A model generated the notes under the pieces. That model made no database searches. It was not told the origin of the DNA and saw only the letters and a list, made by a program, of their open reading frames with translations. Below, piece after piece: positions 36,901 through 45,130 of a stretch of 64,000 bases of DNA. The stretch is from the NCBI GenBank assembly GCA_003342815.1, contig PTEX01000015.1, forward strand, positions 178,693 through 242,692. The letters run 5' to 3'. The stretch's first letter is position 1; each line of letters begins with the position of its first letter. The position numbers were made by a program, and so were the translations under genes. Origin of the DNA: Eudromia elegans. Lineage: Eukaryota; Chordata; Aves; Tinamiformes; Tinamidae.

Positions 36901-38975
36901 ACACTAAATAAAAAAGGATTAGGTGCTTCATATTAAATTTTAATATATTTTTCATTACCTTACTTTTTAAGTATGCCAACGGCCAGTGCTCTACAGACTT
37001 GTACAAAGATTCACCACAACTTCTTCCAGCAATAAAACTATCCATTTGGAAGTCCAAATGGCATATACTTTTCACATAGCCAAGCTGTGGGAGACCATGT
37101 ATGATTATGCAATAACGTGAGATCTATTGAAATAACTAGAGTTGAAATAAAAACTTTATTTAGCCCTGTAGTATTCTGGCTTCCAGAACAGAATTGCTGA
37201 ATTGTCCCCGCGTTGAGGTGAGTAATTCACATCTCACGTGCAGATGCTTATCCACGTGGTTTCAAGGCGTATTTCAGACTCGGGAAGGTGGCCAGGAATC
37301 ACCTCCTGCTCCGCTGGTATTTGAAAGATGGTCTTTTAGCAGCGCGTAATGACCGTTAGGGCCGATGGTTCCGGGGAGGCGGCCGCGGGTTCCGCATGCG
37401 GCCCCTCCACTGCGCAAGGGACGGACGTGTCGCTCCTGCGGCTCCCTTCAAATCGCACCTTTACCACAGTATAAATTACCTCCCAGGAATGTTAGTGCCA
37501 GAGTCTGCTTTATGAGGAAGAAGAGATCGTCAGACCCTTTAAGTTATTCGAGTTCCTTTGACAGTTCTTTTTTGGTTAGGAATCCATGGTGAAATGTTAC
37601 CCAAGAGCAGAGGGTGGCCACCTAATTTCACCAAACAAGGAATCCTGAATGTCAGGATGAAACACATATATGCTTCAAAACCTGGGCACTAGCTGTCTTT
37701 AAATGAAACTTACCTCAGTGCTCTTTATTTTACAGTTCTGAGATGGGGAATACCAAAATAGAAAACTGAGCTTCAAAACATGAAAACCAGACATATTTTA
37801 ACAAAATTAAGCTTAATGCCATTTGAGACAAAACAATTACATTCCCTCCTTACTCTACGTCTACATTAGTGATCCTGAAAGCATCCTGACGTAAACTTAC
37901 ACCGTGATGACCTAGTTCGGTGAGATATCACCATCATACACTGACACAGTTTGCTTCTAGAGTACTGATCTTGAACCAGAAGTTCCTGCACACCAGTTTT
38001 ATTTTCAATTACGAGATGAGAGCGCTTCGCAGCCAGAAGAGACGGCACAAGCTAAAGCTTTGTAAAGACGAAACTGCCGGCTAGGACCGTAGAGAGCAAG
38101 TTCAGAGTGACACACCACACTCCCCCTGCACCGCTGCCTCGCGGACAACTAAGCCAAAGCGGCTCCAGCAGCTGCCTCCTGCAAGCGGAGCCTTCTAGCG
38201 AACTGCCCGTGTTTTCTGCACAATTAGAACCCCAAAGTATCGCTTTCTTGTTTAACTGGCAGTCTTGCTGATAAATAACACCAGTTTACCAGCTCTCCCC
38301 TCTCCAGAGGGGATGCAGTGCAGGCAGGCAAGGTGGGTTTTGGGATGGAAACGTCCCTGTCCCCCCAGTGCCACAAGGAGCAGGTGCTCACAGCAAGCCC
38401 GGGAGGCCACAGGTGACATCTCCATCAGCGTGGCATACGGGGCATCCTTCCCCATCACTGTCCCTACCCCTTTTTCACACTTTGTTACCACTTTTCGGGA
38501 AGTGATCTTTTACTCGGAGTAACTACAGCAACAAGGCCGTCCTCTAAGAGGCACTTCTTAGACGGAGGGACACAGGTATGTCGGTGTGAAGGGAGTAAGA
38601 GGCGGCTGCTGCCGGCGCTTCAGGCAGCGGCGCTCTGAGGACGGCGGCTCTTCAGGCGCCCTTAGGAGCCGCTCGGCCGGGGAAGGGGACACGGCAGGCA
38701 GCGAGGAGGCCGGTACTGGGAGAGGGGGCGCGTTCCGACTGCCCGAGCAGGCCCCAGCGCCGGCCTCGGGCTGCCCCGCGGGCTGCGCAGGAGCGGCTCG
38801 GGAAGCGGGAGGGAGGGCGCAGAGCGGGGCCGCTGACAGGCCTGGGGGGTCCCCGCAGGAGCCGGGGACGCTGGGCCCCGTGGCGGGGCTCGCCGGGCGG
38901 GGAGGGACGCGGCGGGGCGGGGGGGGAAGATGGCGCTGCCCGGCGCCGCACTCACCTGCGCGGCCTCTTGGCCAT
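18784..38975 (-). CDS. MYBL1: Myb-related protein A (A-MYB), complete coding sequence in 16 exons
   Basis: Minus-strand exons (5' to 3'): 38956-38975, 34021-34126, 33830-33901, 31932-32024, 30643-30863, 28683-28866, 28356-28430, 26597-26701, 25076-25309, 24493-24855, 23871-24013, 23387-23501, 21620-21736, 21430-21537, 20157-20336, 18784-18912. Total 2265 nt, 754 residues, close to human A-MYB (752 as I recall). Three Myb repeats bind DNA: the tryptophans are W38/W58/W77, W90/W110/W129 and W142/W161/W180, with the redox Cys of KQCRERW at 125. A charged, leucine-rich segment (about 265-290), the [11 protein letters not shown] motif (ending at 370) and the conserved Myb C-terminal region (about 490-620) follow. 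A-MYB is a nuclear activator, best known for driving meiotic and piRNA-precursor genes in the male germ line. All introns are GT-AG and none carries an obvious CR1. Confidence 0.97.
20157..20336 (-). CDS. MYBL1: MYBL1 exon 15 (frame-neutral)
   Basis: 180 nt, residues 653-712 ([20 protein letters not shown]...). Matches the [20 protein letters not shown] stretch of human A-MYB. Acceptor TCATTAG, donor CAG/GTCTGG. Phase 0 on both sides and a multiple of three, so it could be skipped without a frameshift. Confidence 0.93.
21430..21537 (-). CDS. MYBL1: MYBL1 exon 14
   Basis: 108 nt, residues 617-652 ([20 protein letters not shown]...LDVQ). Acceptor TACAG/CAC, donor CAG/GTGGGT. Confidence 0.93.
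21620..21736 (-). CDS. MYBL1: MYBL1 exon 13
   Basis: 117 nt, residues 578-616 ([20 protein letters not shown]...CKQE). One ambiguous base (21704) is the third position of an Ile/Met codon; Ile is expected from mammalian A-MYB. Confidence 0.94.
23387..23501 (-). CDS. MYBL1: MYBL1 exon 12
   Basis: 115 nt, residues 539-577 ([20 protein letters not shown], then [16 protein letters not shown]), the best conserved part of the C-terminal domain in the Myb family. The acceptor lies six bases before a second AG that would also keep frame (see findings). Confidence 0.95.
23871..24013 (-). CDS. MYBL1: MYBL1 exon 11
   Basis: 143 nt, residues 492-538 plus two bases of Gly539 ([20 protein letters not shown], then TPICGQK and [15 protein letters not shown]). 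Start of the conserved Myb C-terminal domain. Confidence 0.96.
24493..24855 (-). CDS. MYBL1: MYBL1 exon 10
   Basis: 363 nt, residues 371-491, the largest exon. Begins [20 protein letters not shown], then [11 protein letters not shown], a basic [11 protein letters not shown] patch (possible nuclear localisation signal) and [13 protein letters not shown] with several SP/TP sites. Confidence 0.97.
25076..25309 (-). CDS. MYBL1: MYBL1 exon 9
   Basis: 234 nt, residues 293-370. Ends with [19 protein letters not shown], a motif shared with c-MYB and lying in the regulatory region that includes phosphorylation and protein-contact sites in that family. Confidence 0.97.
26597..26701 (-). CDS. MYBL1: MYBL1 exon 8
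   Basis: 105 nt, residues 258-292 ([20 protein letters not shown]...). A charged, probably helical segment with regularly spaced leucines, followed by the basic IRRKR cluster. Confidence 0.96.
28356..28430 (-). CDS. MYBL1: MYBL1 exon 7
   Basis: 75 nt, residues 233-257 ([20 protein letters not shown]...). It begins the transactivation region and matches the IPGYQY segment of mammalian A-MYB. Confidence 0.93.
28683..28866 (-). CDS. MYBL1: MYBL1 exon 6
   Basis: 184 nt, residues 171-232: the end of repeat 3 ([20 protein letters not shown], Trp180) and the start of the linker. Donor CAT/GTAAGT. Confidence 0.97.
30643..30863 (-). CDS. MYBL1: MYBL1 exon 5
   Basis: 221 nt, residues 98-170 and part of Arg171. 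It carries most of repeat 2 ([20 protein letters not shown], Cys125, Trp129) and repeat 3 ([20 protein letters not shown], Trp142, Trp161), the two repeats that make the base contacts. The open frame continues about 30 codons into the intron, but the GT donor at 30642 ends the exon. Confidence 0.98.
31932..32024 (-). CDS. MYBL1: MYBL1 exon 4
   Basis: 93 nt, residues 67-97: the end of repeat 1 ([14 protein letters not shown], Trp77) and the start of repeat 2 ([11 protein letters not shown], Trp90). Donor AGG/GTAATG. Confidence 0.97.
33830..33901 (-). CDS. MYBL1: MYBL1 exon 3
   Basis: 72 nt, 24 codons, residues 43-66 ([20 protein letters not shown]...), the middle of Myb repeat 1 with Trp58. 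Intron 2 between exons 2 and 3 is only 119 nt. Confidence 0.96.
34021..34126 (-). CDS. MYBL1: MYBL1 exon 2
   Basis: 106 nt, residues 7-42: an acidic start ([20 protein letters not shown]), then the beginning of Myb repeat 1 (first Trp38 in RVKWTRDE). Donor GAG/GTAACA. Confidence 0.95.
34127..38955 (-). other. MYBL1: MYBL1 intron 1
   Basis: 4.8 kb, the largest intron. It holds A-runs at about 36455-36474 and 36511-36526 and a small GC/CpG-rich patch at about 37350-37450. The part next to exon 1 (38580-38955) belongs to the CpG island. No transposon was recognised. Other MYBL1 introns are 0.1-1.9 kb, AT-rich, with A-runs (22696-22714, 23666-23681, 28886-28906, 31489-31512) and nothing else I can name. 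Confidence 0.7.
38956..38975 (-). CDS. MYBL1: MYBL1 exon 1 (coding part)
   Basis: Encodes MAKRPR plus two bases of Ser7; donor CAG/GTGAG follows. The start codon is chosen because human A-MYB begins MAKRSRSED in the same phase. The 5' UTR continues to higher coordinates towards the assembly gap. Confidence 0.93.
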
Positions 38976-39046
38976 CCTCGGCGCGCACCATAGGGGGGGC
39001 CGCCAGGGCAGCAGCGGGCAGCCCCCGCGCGGGCCCCGCGGCGGCG

Positions 39047-39640
39047 NNNNNNNNNNNNNNNNNNNNNNNNNNNNNNNNNNNNNNNNNNNNNNNNNNNNNN
39101 NNNNNNNNNNNNNNNNNNNNNNNNNNNNNNNNNNNNNNNNNNNNNNNNNNNNNNNNNNNNNNNNNNNNNNNNNNNNNNNNNNNNNNNNNNNNNNNNNNNN
39201 NNNNNNNNNNNNNNNNNNNNNNNNNNNNNNNNNNNNNNNNNNNNNNNNNNNNNNNNNNNNNNNNNNNNNNNNNNNNNNNNNNNNNNNNNNNNNNNNNNNN
39301 NNNNNNNNNNNNNNNNNNNNNNNNNNNNNNNNNNNNNNNNNNNNNNNNNNNNNNNNNNNNNNNNNNNNNNNNNNNNNNNNNNNNNNNNNNNNNNNNNNNN
39401 NNNNNNNNNNNNNNNNNNNNNNNNNNNNNNNNNNNNNNNNNNNNNNNNNNNNNNNNNNNNNNNNNNNNNNNNNNNNNNNNNNNNNNNNNNNNNNNNNNNN
39501 NNNNNNNNNNNNNNNNNNNNNNNNNNNNNNNNNNNNNNNNNNNNNNNNNNNNNNNNNNNNNNNNNNNNNNNNNNNNNNNNNNNNNNNNNNNNNNNNNNNN
39601 NNNNNNNNNNNNNNNNNNNNNNNNNNNNNNNNNNNNNNNN
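39047..39640. other. Assembly gap (594 N)
   Basis: A run of 594 N with GC-rich, CCCGCGGCGG-like sequence on both sides. It probably hides very GC-rich promoter or 5' UTR sequence of MYBL1. The N length may be an estimate. Open frames reported across it are meaningless. Confidence 0.99.
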
Positions 39641-39718
39641 CCCGCGGCGGCAGCCCCGCGGCGGGGAGGGCCCGGAGCGGCGGCTGAACGGAAAAGAAGA
39701 ACGGAAAACGCAGAGCGC

Positions 39719-39722
39719 AAAA
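39719..39722 (-). terminator. Pol III terminator of tRNA-Tyr
   Basis: The + strand AAAA reads TTTT on the minus strand, about 10 nt beyond the tRNA 3' end: a minimal RNA polymerase III terminator. Further T-runs follow at about 39706-39703. Confidence 0.75.
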
Positions 39723-39731
39723 CACAGCGCC

Positions 39732-39825
39732 TCCTTCGAGCCGGAATCGAACCAGCGACCTAAGGATTCCCGCGGGCGGGCAACGCCTCTACAGTCCTCC
39801 GCTCTACCAGCTGAGCTATCGAAGG
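39732..39825 (-). tRNA. tRNA-Tyr (GTA), intron-containing
   Basis: On the minus strand the acceptor stem CCTTCGA (39825-39819) pairs with TCGAAGG (39739-39733), followed by the discriminator A at 39732. The internal promoter boxes are clear: TAGCTCAGCTGG (A box) and GGTTCGAATCC (B box). The anticodon is GTA (39792-39790). A 21-nt intron (about 39788-39768) sits one base 3' of the anticodon, the standard place for the intron of eukaryotic tRNA-Tyr genes. Removing it gives a normal 73-nt tRNA without CCA. The gene is on the same strand as MYBL1, about 0.75 kb upstream of its start codon. No defect was seen, so it is probably functional. Confidence 0.97.
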
Positions 39826-39877
39826 GAGCTGTGGGCTGGCCTCGCCGCGCGCCCTACGGCCGCTCCAGCCGCGTGGC

Positions 39878-40372
39878 GCGTGTCCGGGGCACTGCACGCA
39901 GAGCAGGCGCTCCACGCGTGTCACGGGGGCGCTGCACACGGAGCAGGCGCTCCACGCGTGTCACGGGGGCGCTGCACACAGAGCAGGCACTCCATGCATG
40001 TCACAGGAGCACTGCACACAGAGCAGGCGCTCCATGCGTGTCCAGGGTGCTGCACACAGAGCAGGCGCTCCACGCGTGTCACGGGAGCACTGCACACAGT
40101 GCAGGCACTCCACACGTGTCACAGGAGCACTGCACACAGAGCAGGCGCTCCACACGTGTCACGGGAGCGCTGCACACGGAGCAGGCACTCCACGCGTGTC
40201 CAGGGTGCTGCACACAGAGCAGGCGCTCCACGCGTGTCCAGGGTGCTGCACACAGAGCAGGCGCTCCACGCGTGTCCAGGGTGCTGCACACAGAGCAGGT
40301 GCTCCACGCGTGTCACGGGAGTGCTGCACACAGAGCAGGCGCTCCACACGTGTCACGGGAGCGCTGCACACC
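39878..40372. repeat. Minisatellite, 12 copies of a 38/40-bp unit
   Basis: Copies begin (at GAGCAGGC or the variant GTGCAGGC) at 39901, 39941, 39981, 40021, 40059, 40099, 40139, 40179, 40217, 40255, 40293 and 40333. Unit lengths are 40,40,40,38,40,40,40,38,38,38,40. Forty-base units contain TCACGGG or TCACAGG; 38-base units contain TCCAGGG. Each unit has CTCC followed by a palindromic core, mostly CACGCGTG; three copies carry the E-box CACGTG. A degenerate copy may precede the array at about 39861. The period is not a multiple of three, so all frames stay open by chance. Confidence 0.95.
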
Positions 40373-40937
40373 TCCTGCAAGTGCCGCGTGCCCCGCTCCG
40401 TGTCAGGAGCGCGGGCCTGTCTAACCACACCTTTCTTCCAGAGGAAAAGTCAAGAATGAAAAAGTACATACATGAATATATACACATGGATATTTATGCA
40501 ATTTTTTTTTTGTCTTTTTCACTCTTCATGTGTGTATGCACAAATATATAGTATTGTGAATATGAACGGGTTGTGGATATATGGAATTATCAATTTATCA
40601 CTCATGAGGACATGCTTAAGTGAGAACTGTTTCTCCTCTAAGCTGTTTACCGCTGCTAGATAAACCTAATGCCCGCATGTGCAAGTGTAATACTAACAAC
40701 ACACAGTCCAGCTCACCTTGGAGGCACCTCTGTTTCACAGACACTGCAGCTTACACACGCTAAGCTCGCTACAAAGTGTGTTAGCACCAAAACGGCTTTG
40801 GATTCAGATCGTTACCTGGTGCAAGCCTGGTTGCCACTGGGAGCACAGTCCCAACAAGACACAAACCTTCCCTCTGTTCTCCTCTTAGAGAGGAAAAACA
40901 AAAAAGAAGAAAAACAAAGAAAGAAAGGAAATGCCTC
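40373..40937. other. Intergenic, nothing recognised
   Basis: AT-rich sequence after the minisatellite, with a T-run at about 40502-40511 and an A/G-rich stretch at about 40893-40930. No gene seen. Confidence 0.5.
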
Positions 40938-41022
40938 GTGGTTAAGCACTCACTTGAGAAACAAGAAATGTGGGTTTGATGAAGCCGAGACACCCCACAT
41001 CTTGGGCAAGGGCTCTAACCAC
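40938..41022. repeat. tRNA-like imperfect palindrome (possible SINE or MITE remnant)
   Basis: The left arm (40938-40974) reads GTGGTTAAGCACTCACTTGA... and ends ATGTGGG. The right arm (40993-41022), read on the minus strand, gives GTGGTTAGAGCCCTTGCCCA and ends AGATGTGGG. The arms are imperfect inverted repeats around an 18-bp loop. Both start like a tRNA A box (TGGTTARAGC), and GGGTTTGATGAAGCC resembles a weak B box. It resembles tRNA-like repeat families of reptiles and birds, but I cannot name the family. Confidence 0.5.
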
Positions 41023-42527
41023 CGTACAGGAGAACGAAGCAACCAGAATCCTCACCACATCCTCCTGCGGCCGCGATGAGGAACAGCCGGGTTCCTCGCA
41101 GCCACCAGAGGAGTGCCAGCGCTGCCGCCAGAGCACCTGGGAGCTGCTTCCTCCCGTGGCGAGGCCCTCATACCTCAGCAATCAGCTCCAGGCACCTCTA
41201 GGGTAAATGCCTGGGCCTTGGGCAGGACATTGTGCACGGCCGCCATCTCAGAGGTGGCCTCGGGGGATCTAGCCCCTGCCAGCTACGAGGTTTTCTGACC
41301 GCACTTAAGGGACAAAGTCACTACAGAGTGCTGATGGTGAGGGCCTAACATGCAGTTTTTCTAACTTTGTTGTTGTTTTTACCTTCTCGAGTGTTGCAAA
41401 TGAAGCAACAGAACAGCATATGGTTTCTTCTTTCACGCATATGTTTTGTCCTCGCACCAGAGAGATTTGCTTACAGAAGGTTGTTACACCACAATAGGGA
41501 AAATACCTTCCTGCACATGAAGGTGTGCACCCCCTGCCATGATATGGAAAGTCACTTCTGGTACAACCCGGATTTTCTCGATTCTCCTGTTACGGTGGCT
41601 GGCAAGCGTTACCTTTCCGTAACAGGGTCCAACCCTTAAGTCTCTGTAACAATTCCCTTCCACAGATTCTTCATCTGTAAGCCACTGGCACACACAAAGC
41701 CTTGTCCAAACAAACCTTGGAAGCCAAGCTGTAAGCATAAGGAAAGTGTAACCATTTCAAAGGCCTAAAACTTATCAGGAGCCTAATATGCAAAAGGTGT
41801 TTTTAAGGATGTTTTTTTAGACAGTTTGGTGCACCGTCTGAAGCAAGAGCACAGCATAGGCATTAAATTTAAGGTTAATTAAACAGGGGCCTAATGCAAG
41901 CATGTGAGGCTCAATAGCAGAGAAAGGCCTATTCTTTACTGCAATGGTTTCCAACATAGGCAGCCACAGAGTACCCTTGTTTCTTTCAGGACACATTCAA
42001 GTCCCTCAGTTGCAGGGAACACCCTGCATACTCTTGCAATGCAGTTTTTAGGCACAGCATCAGCCTCAGCAGCAGTGACACAGCAAATAACCTCGATTGC
42101 CACTGGCATTTGATCCGTCGGAAAGAAAAATCCGCTCCACTTTATAAACATTAACCTCATGCAACAGAAAACTCTGGGCAGCTTTTTGTGCTGTCAGCCC
42201 AGACAGCAGATGCATTTCCTTGAGCGATCTGTATTCACTTATATCACAGTTAACAGTATTTTCCCCAGAATGTGAAGTCAGAAGAGCAGCAAAGAATTTT
42301 GCTTACTTTATGGCTTAATAATAGTCACTTTTAATACTACCTGGAATAGATGCATTGGTATGTTTTAAACCAAACTGCATTCCCCCTTAAAATATTTAAA
42401 CACTGTAGAAATACATAACTAGTCTAGCAACACCCAGCTGTAGCACCAGAGCTGCACAGAAAACAGAACTGTGAAGAAACAGAACTTTTAAACGATCTCA
42501 TATATGGGTTACCCATGTTTTTATAGA

Positions 42528-42750
42528 GATTTTTATATATATATGTATACACACATCCCAAATATATAGCTTTAACTTAATTTATAAATTAGTACAGGAT
42601 TTGCAGGACAAGTAATCCTTCCACCTGCACTCCAGTGGAGGGAATGTGGAACTATATGTGTGTGTATGTACATATATATACACAGACACACTCATATATA
42701 AATATATAAAACATATTATCACACATTTAATATATATAAACACATACATG
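42528..42750. repeat. TA/CA microsatellite cluster
   Basis: Interrupted (TA)n and (CA)n/(TG)n tracts, for example at 42528-42556 and 42652-42750. Confidence 0.75.
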
Positions 42751-45084
42751 TAAGTCGTCGTTGCCGCAGCCCTCTCCTCCCAGGCCAGCGGGAATCTCCA
42801 ACCGGGCGAGTGGCAAACCTTGGCTTGCAGCGCCCTCTGCACATTGACGGGAGAACCTCAATTCTGGGAAAACTACAGGAAAGAAACACCCTTTCGCCTC
42901 GCTGTCACAAGGGTGAGGCACTGCCCATGCTTCTTTCACAGATAAACTGCACGGCTGGTGATTTCATTGCTGCTGGAAGAGGTTTTGTACAAAAAGTCAT
43001 CTTTGACTGCTGCTTATCATACGCCGTCATTGAGCGGTGATTGGAGCAGCCCGAGCAGAGGAGGCAGCAGGTTTCCTCACATCAAAGCCATGACAAGAGT
43101 CTTTGAACTACAAAGGCTGGAATTGAAGAGTTTATGGAATGAGCAGCACCCTGAGACAGGATCTGTGTCTGTCAGCCTCGGATTGTGTAAAGTGCCATCT
43201 TTAGGGTTCATTTATATTTCATTCAGGCAAAATGAAAGAAAAATATCAAAGGAGCCTGAAATAATAAGGGCTTAATTAACCTTCCTGCATATTCCTATAG
43301 TAATACGTATGTTCTCGATTTGTAGGAATAGATCCTAAAGCAGTAGCTGACTGAAACTACTAGATTAGTATACACTGACAGGATTGCTGTAAAGAAGACT
43401 AAAAGTGAAGCTTGTTGTGACATGCACTCAACATTCCTGTTGGTGTGCCTGAGTAAACACATAATGCATTCATACAAAAAAGGTTTTATTTATTTATTTA
43501 CTATATTATTTTACTGTGTGGCAAGGCAAGGTCTTAGGTTCTGGAGTTTCTTGAGCTCTTACCTGAGGAAAAAAAAAAAAGTAAAAGAATTGGGGGGGAA
43601 TCTCCCTCTGCTCCTTTTCATCCCCTCTCAACTTTGACAGCTTTGCAAAACCAAGCCAGAAGTTAAGGCACTGCTCTCTCAGTGGCTCTGAGTTATATGA
43701 GTTATATCGGTGACCCTGTAATAGGGCCTTGCTGCTCATTCCCTCTCGCTAGGTGTCCTGCTGAACTGCAGGGGAAAAAATGCATCAGGCACCGTAACGC
43801 CCATGATCAGCTGTAGAGCAGCAAGCCCGGTCCTGCCAGGAATCAGCTGCCTGTGGGTGCCAGGTTCATACTTCAGGGGATTTCAAACCCAGCTGTGGTG
43901 ACATGAAGGTGCCAAACTACCTGGCCATACATGAAATCCGTATATGCATTACTGAGGTCATTTGCTACCCTTCCAATCCTGTGGCAGGTTTGTCTATTCC
44001 CCAGCAAAACCTGTAATGAAAAAATGTGTCCGTGGCGATGCTGGAAAGAAGCTAAAATTATCTATAGAGAGAGACAGTTCTCTGCTAGTATCTTCATCAA
44101 AATCTCTTTGGGAATTCAGGCAGGCAGATATTCATCTGGACAAGTGAGCATCACCAGGCACCTGTTCCAGAGGGCACAGGGCTTAATATTAGTGTAATGA
44201 AGTTTAGAATAATCACCCTTTCCTGTAATGATCTTCCAGTGGGTTGTTCAGAAAGCTCACCCTGAAGATGAGCCTTTTGTGAAGACTGCACAGAGAAAAA
44301 CAAGAGGGCACACGATTGACTTCCTAAGAGCTTCAAACCTTGAATCTATCAAAATTCCTACAAGGGAAACTCAGGATTTTGGGGTGGGTTTTTTTTGATT
44401 GTAAAAACAGTGGCTTATTTCCTGAACAGTTTCTCAACTCCAAAGCAAGTGCTATCAGTCTCTTAAAATTAAGTTCTATAAAGTGAAAGGCAGACATAAT
44501 GATCACTAACACCAAGACCATGTGTCAAGAATTTTGGTTGCAGAGTGTAAGTGAGCTTAGGGCTTTTTACCAGATATTTTGCTTTTATTGCCTTGTGACC
44601 AGTTCCACCAAGTCTTCTGTAGTCTTCTGAGCTCCATGTTGGCAGAAACACCAAGTGTGTCAAACAAAATCACGGGAATCCACTGAGTCTTCAGTCCAGT
44701 TCCTAGACATGGTCCAGATTCAGTGTCCCAGCTCTGCTCACCCAGCTCTGAGGTTGCTCGTCTGGATTACATCATCCCTGTAAGCTTGAGTTTGCTCTNC
44801 ATCTTTGGAGAAATTCCAGGCAAAGAGCAGGGAGATATTTACCAGATATTCCTCTAAATTAAAATAGTTCTCCAGATGGATAGCGCAACATTATCTGCAT
44901 CTGCTCCACATCTTAGTGCCAAGAGGCAAACTTGTCACTGGCACTCAAGAGTCAGCTTCCATTCAGTTCAGTGAAGCTGCAGTTCAGAGCAATTTCAGCT
45001 CACTGCATGCCTTTGCAGTCACATTTAATCTCCATTTTGCATTCATTTTTTTCCTCCTCTTTTCTTCTCCCTCTTTTTAAGCCT

Positions 45085-45130
45085 CTCAGTATCTAATATT
45101 CTCAGTATCTTACTGAGTATCTCAGTATCT
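45085..45130. repeat. Three spaced copies of CTCAGTATCT
   Basis: Copies at 45085-45094, 45101-45110 and 45121-45130, with a partial inverted copy (ACTGAGTAT) between the second and third. A small local duplication. Confidence 0.7.

Larger units (their letters stand above)
38580..39720 (-). promoter_or_regulatory. MYBL1: CpG island around MYBL1 exon 1 (promoter region)
   Basis: Dense CpG and GC-box-like runs (GGGGCGGGG type at about 38910-38925) surround the MYBL1 start codon, on both sides of an assembly gap. A CpG-island promoter fits a Myb-family gene. An AAGATGGCG (YY1-type) motif lies at 38927-38935, just inside intron 1. The start site is not visible and may be in or near the gap. Confidence 0.75.

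Noticed and set aside
38652..39763. Long frames spanning the N gap
   Set aside because: N codons hide any stops; only the 20-nt MYBL1 exon 1 is supported here.
39878..40372. CRISPR-like array
   Set aside because: Units are contiguous and similar over their whole length, with no unique spacers, and the genome is vertebrate.
39831..40551. Repetitive protein frames (HACHGS, CTQSRRSTRV types) on both strands
   Set aside because: These are translations of the minisatellite. The 38/40-bp period is not a multiple of three, so several frames are open at once.
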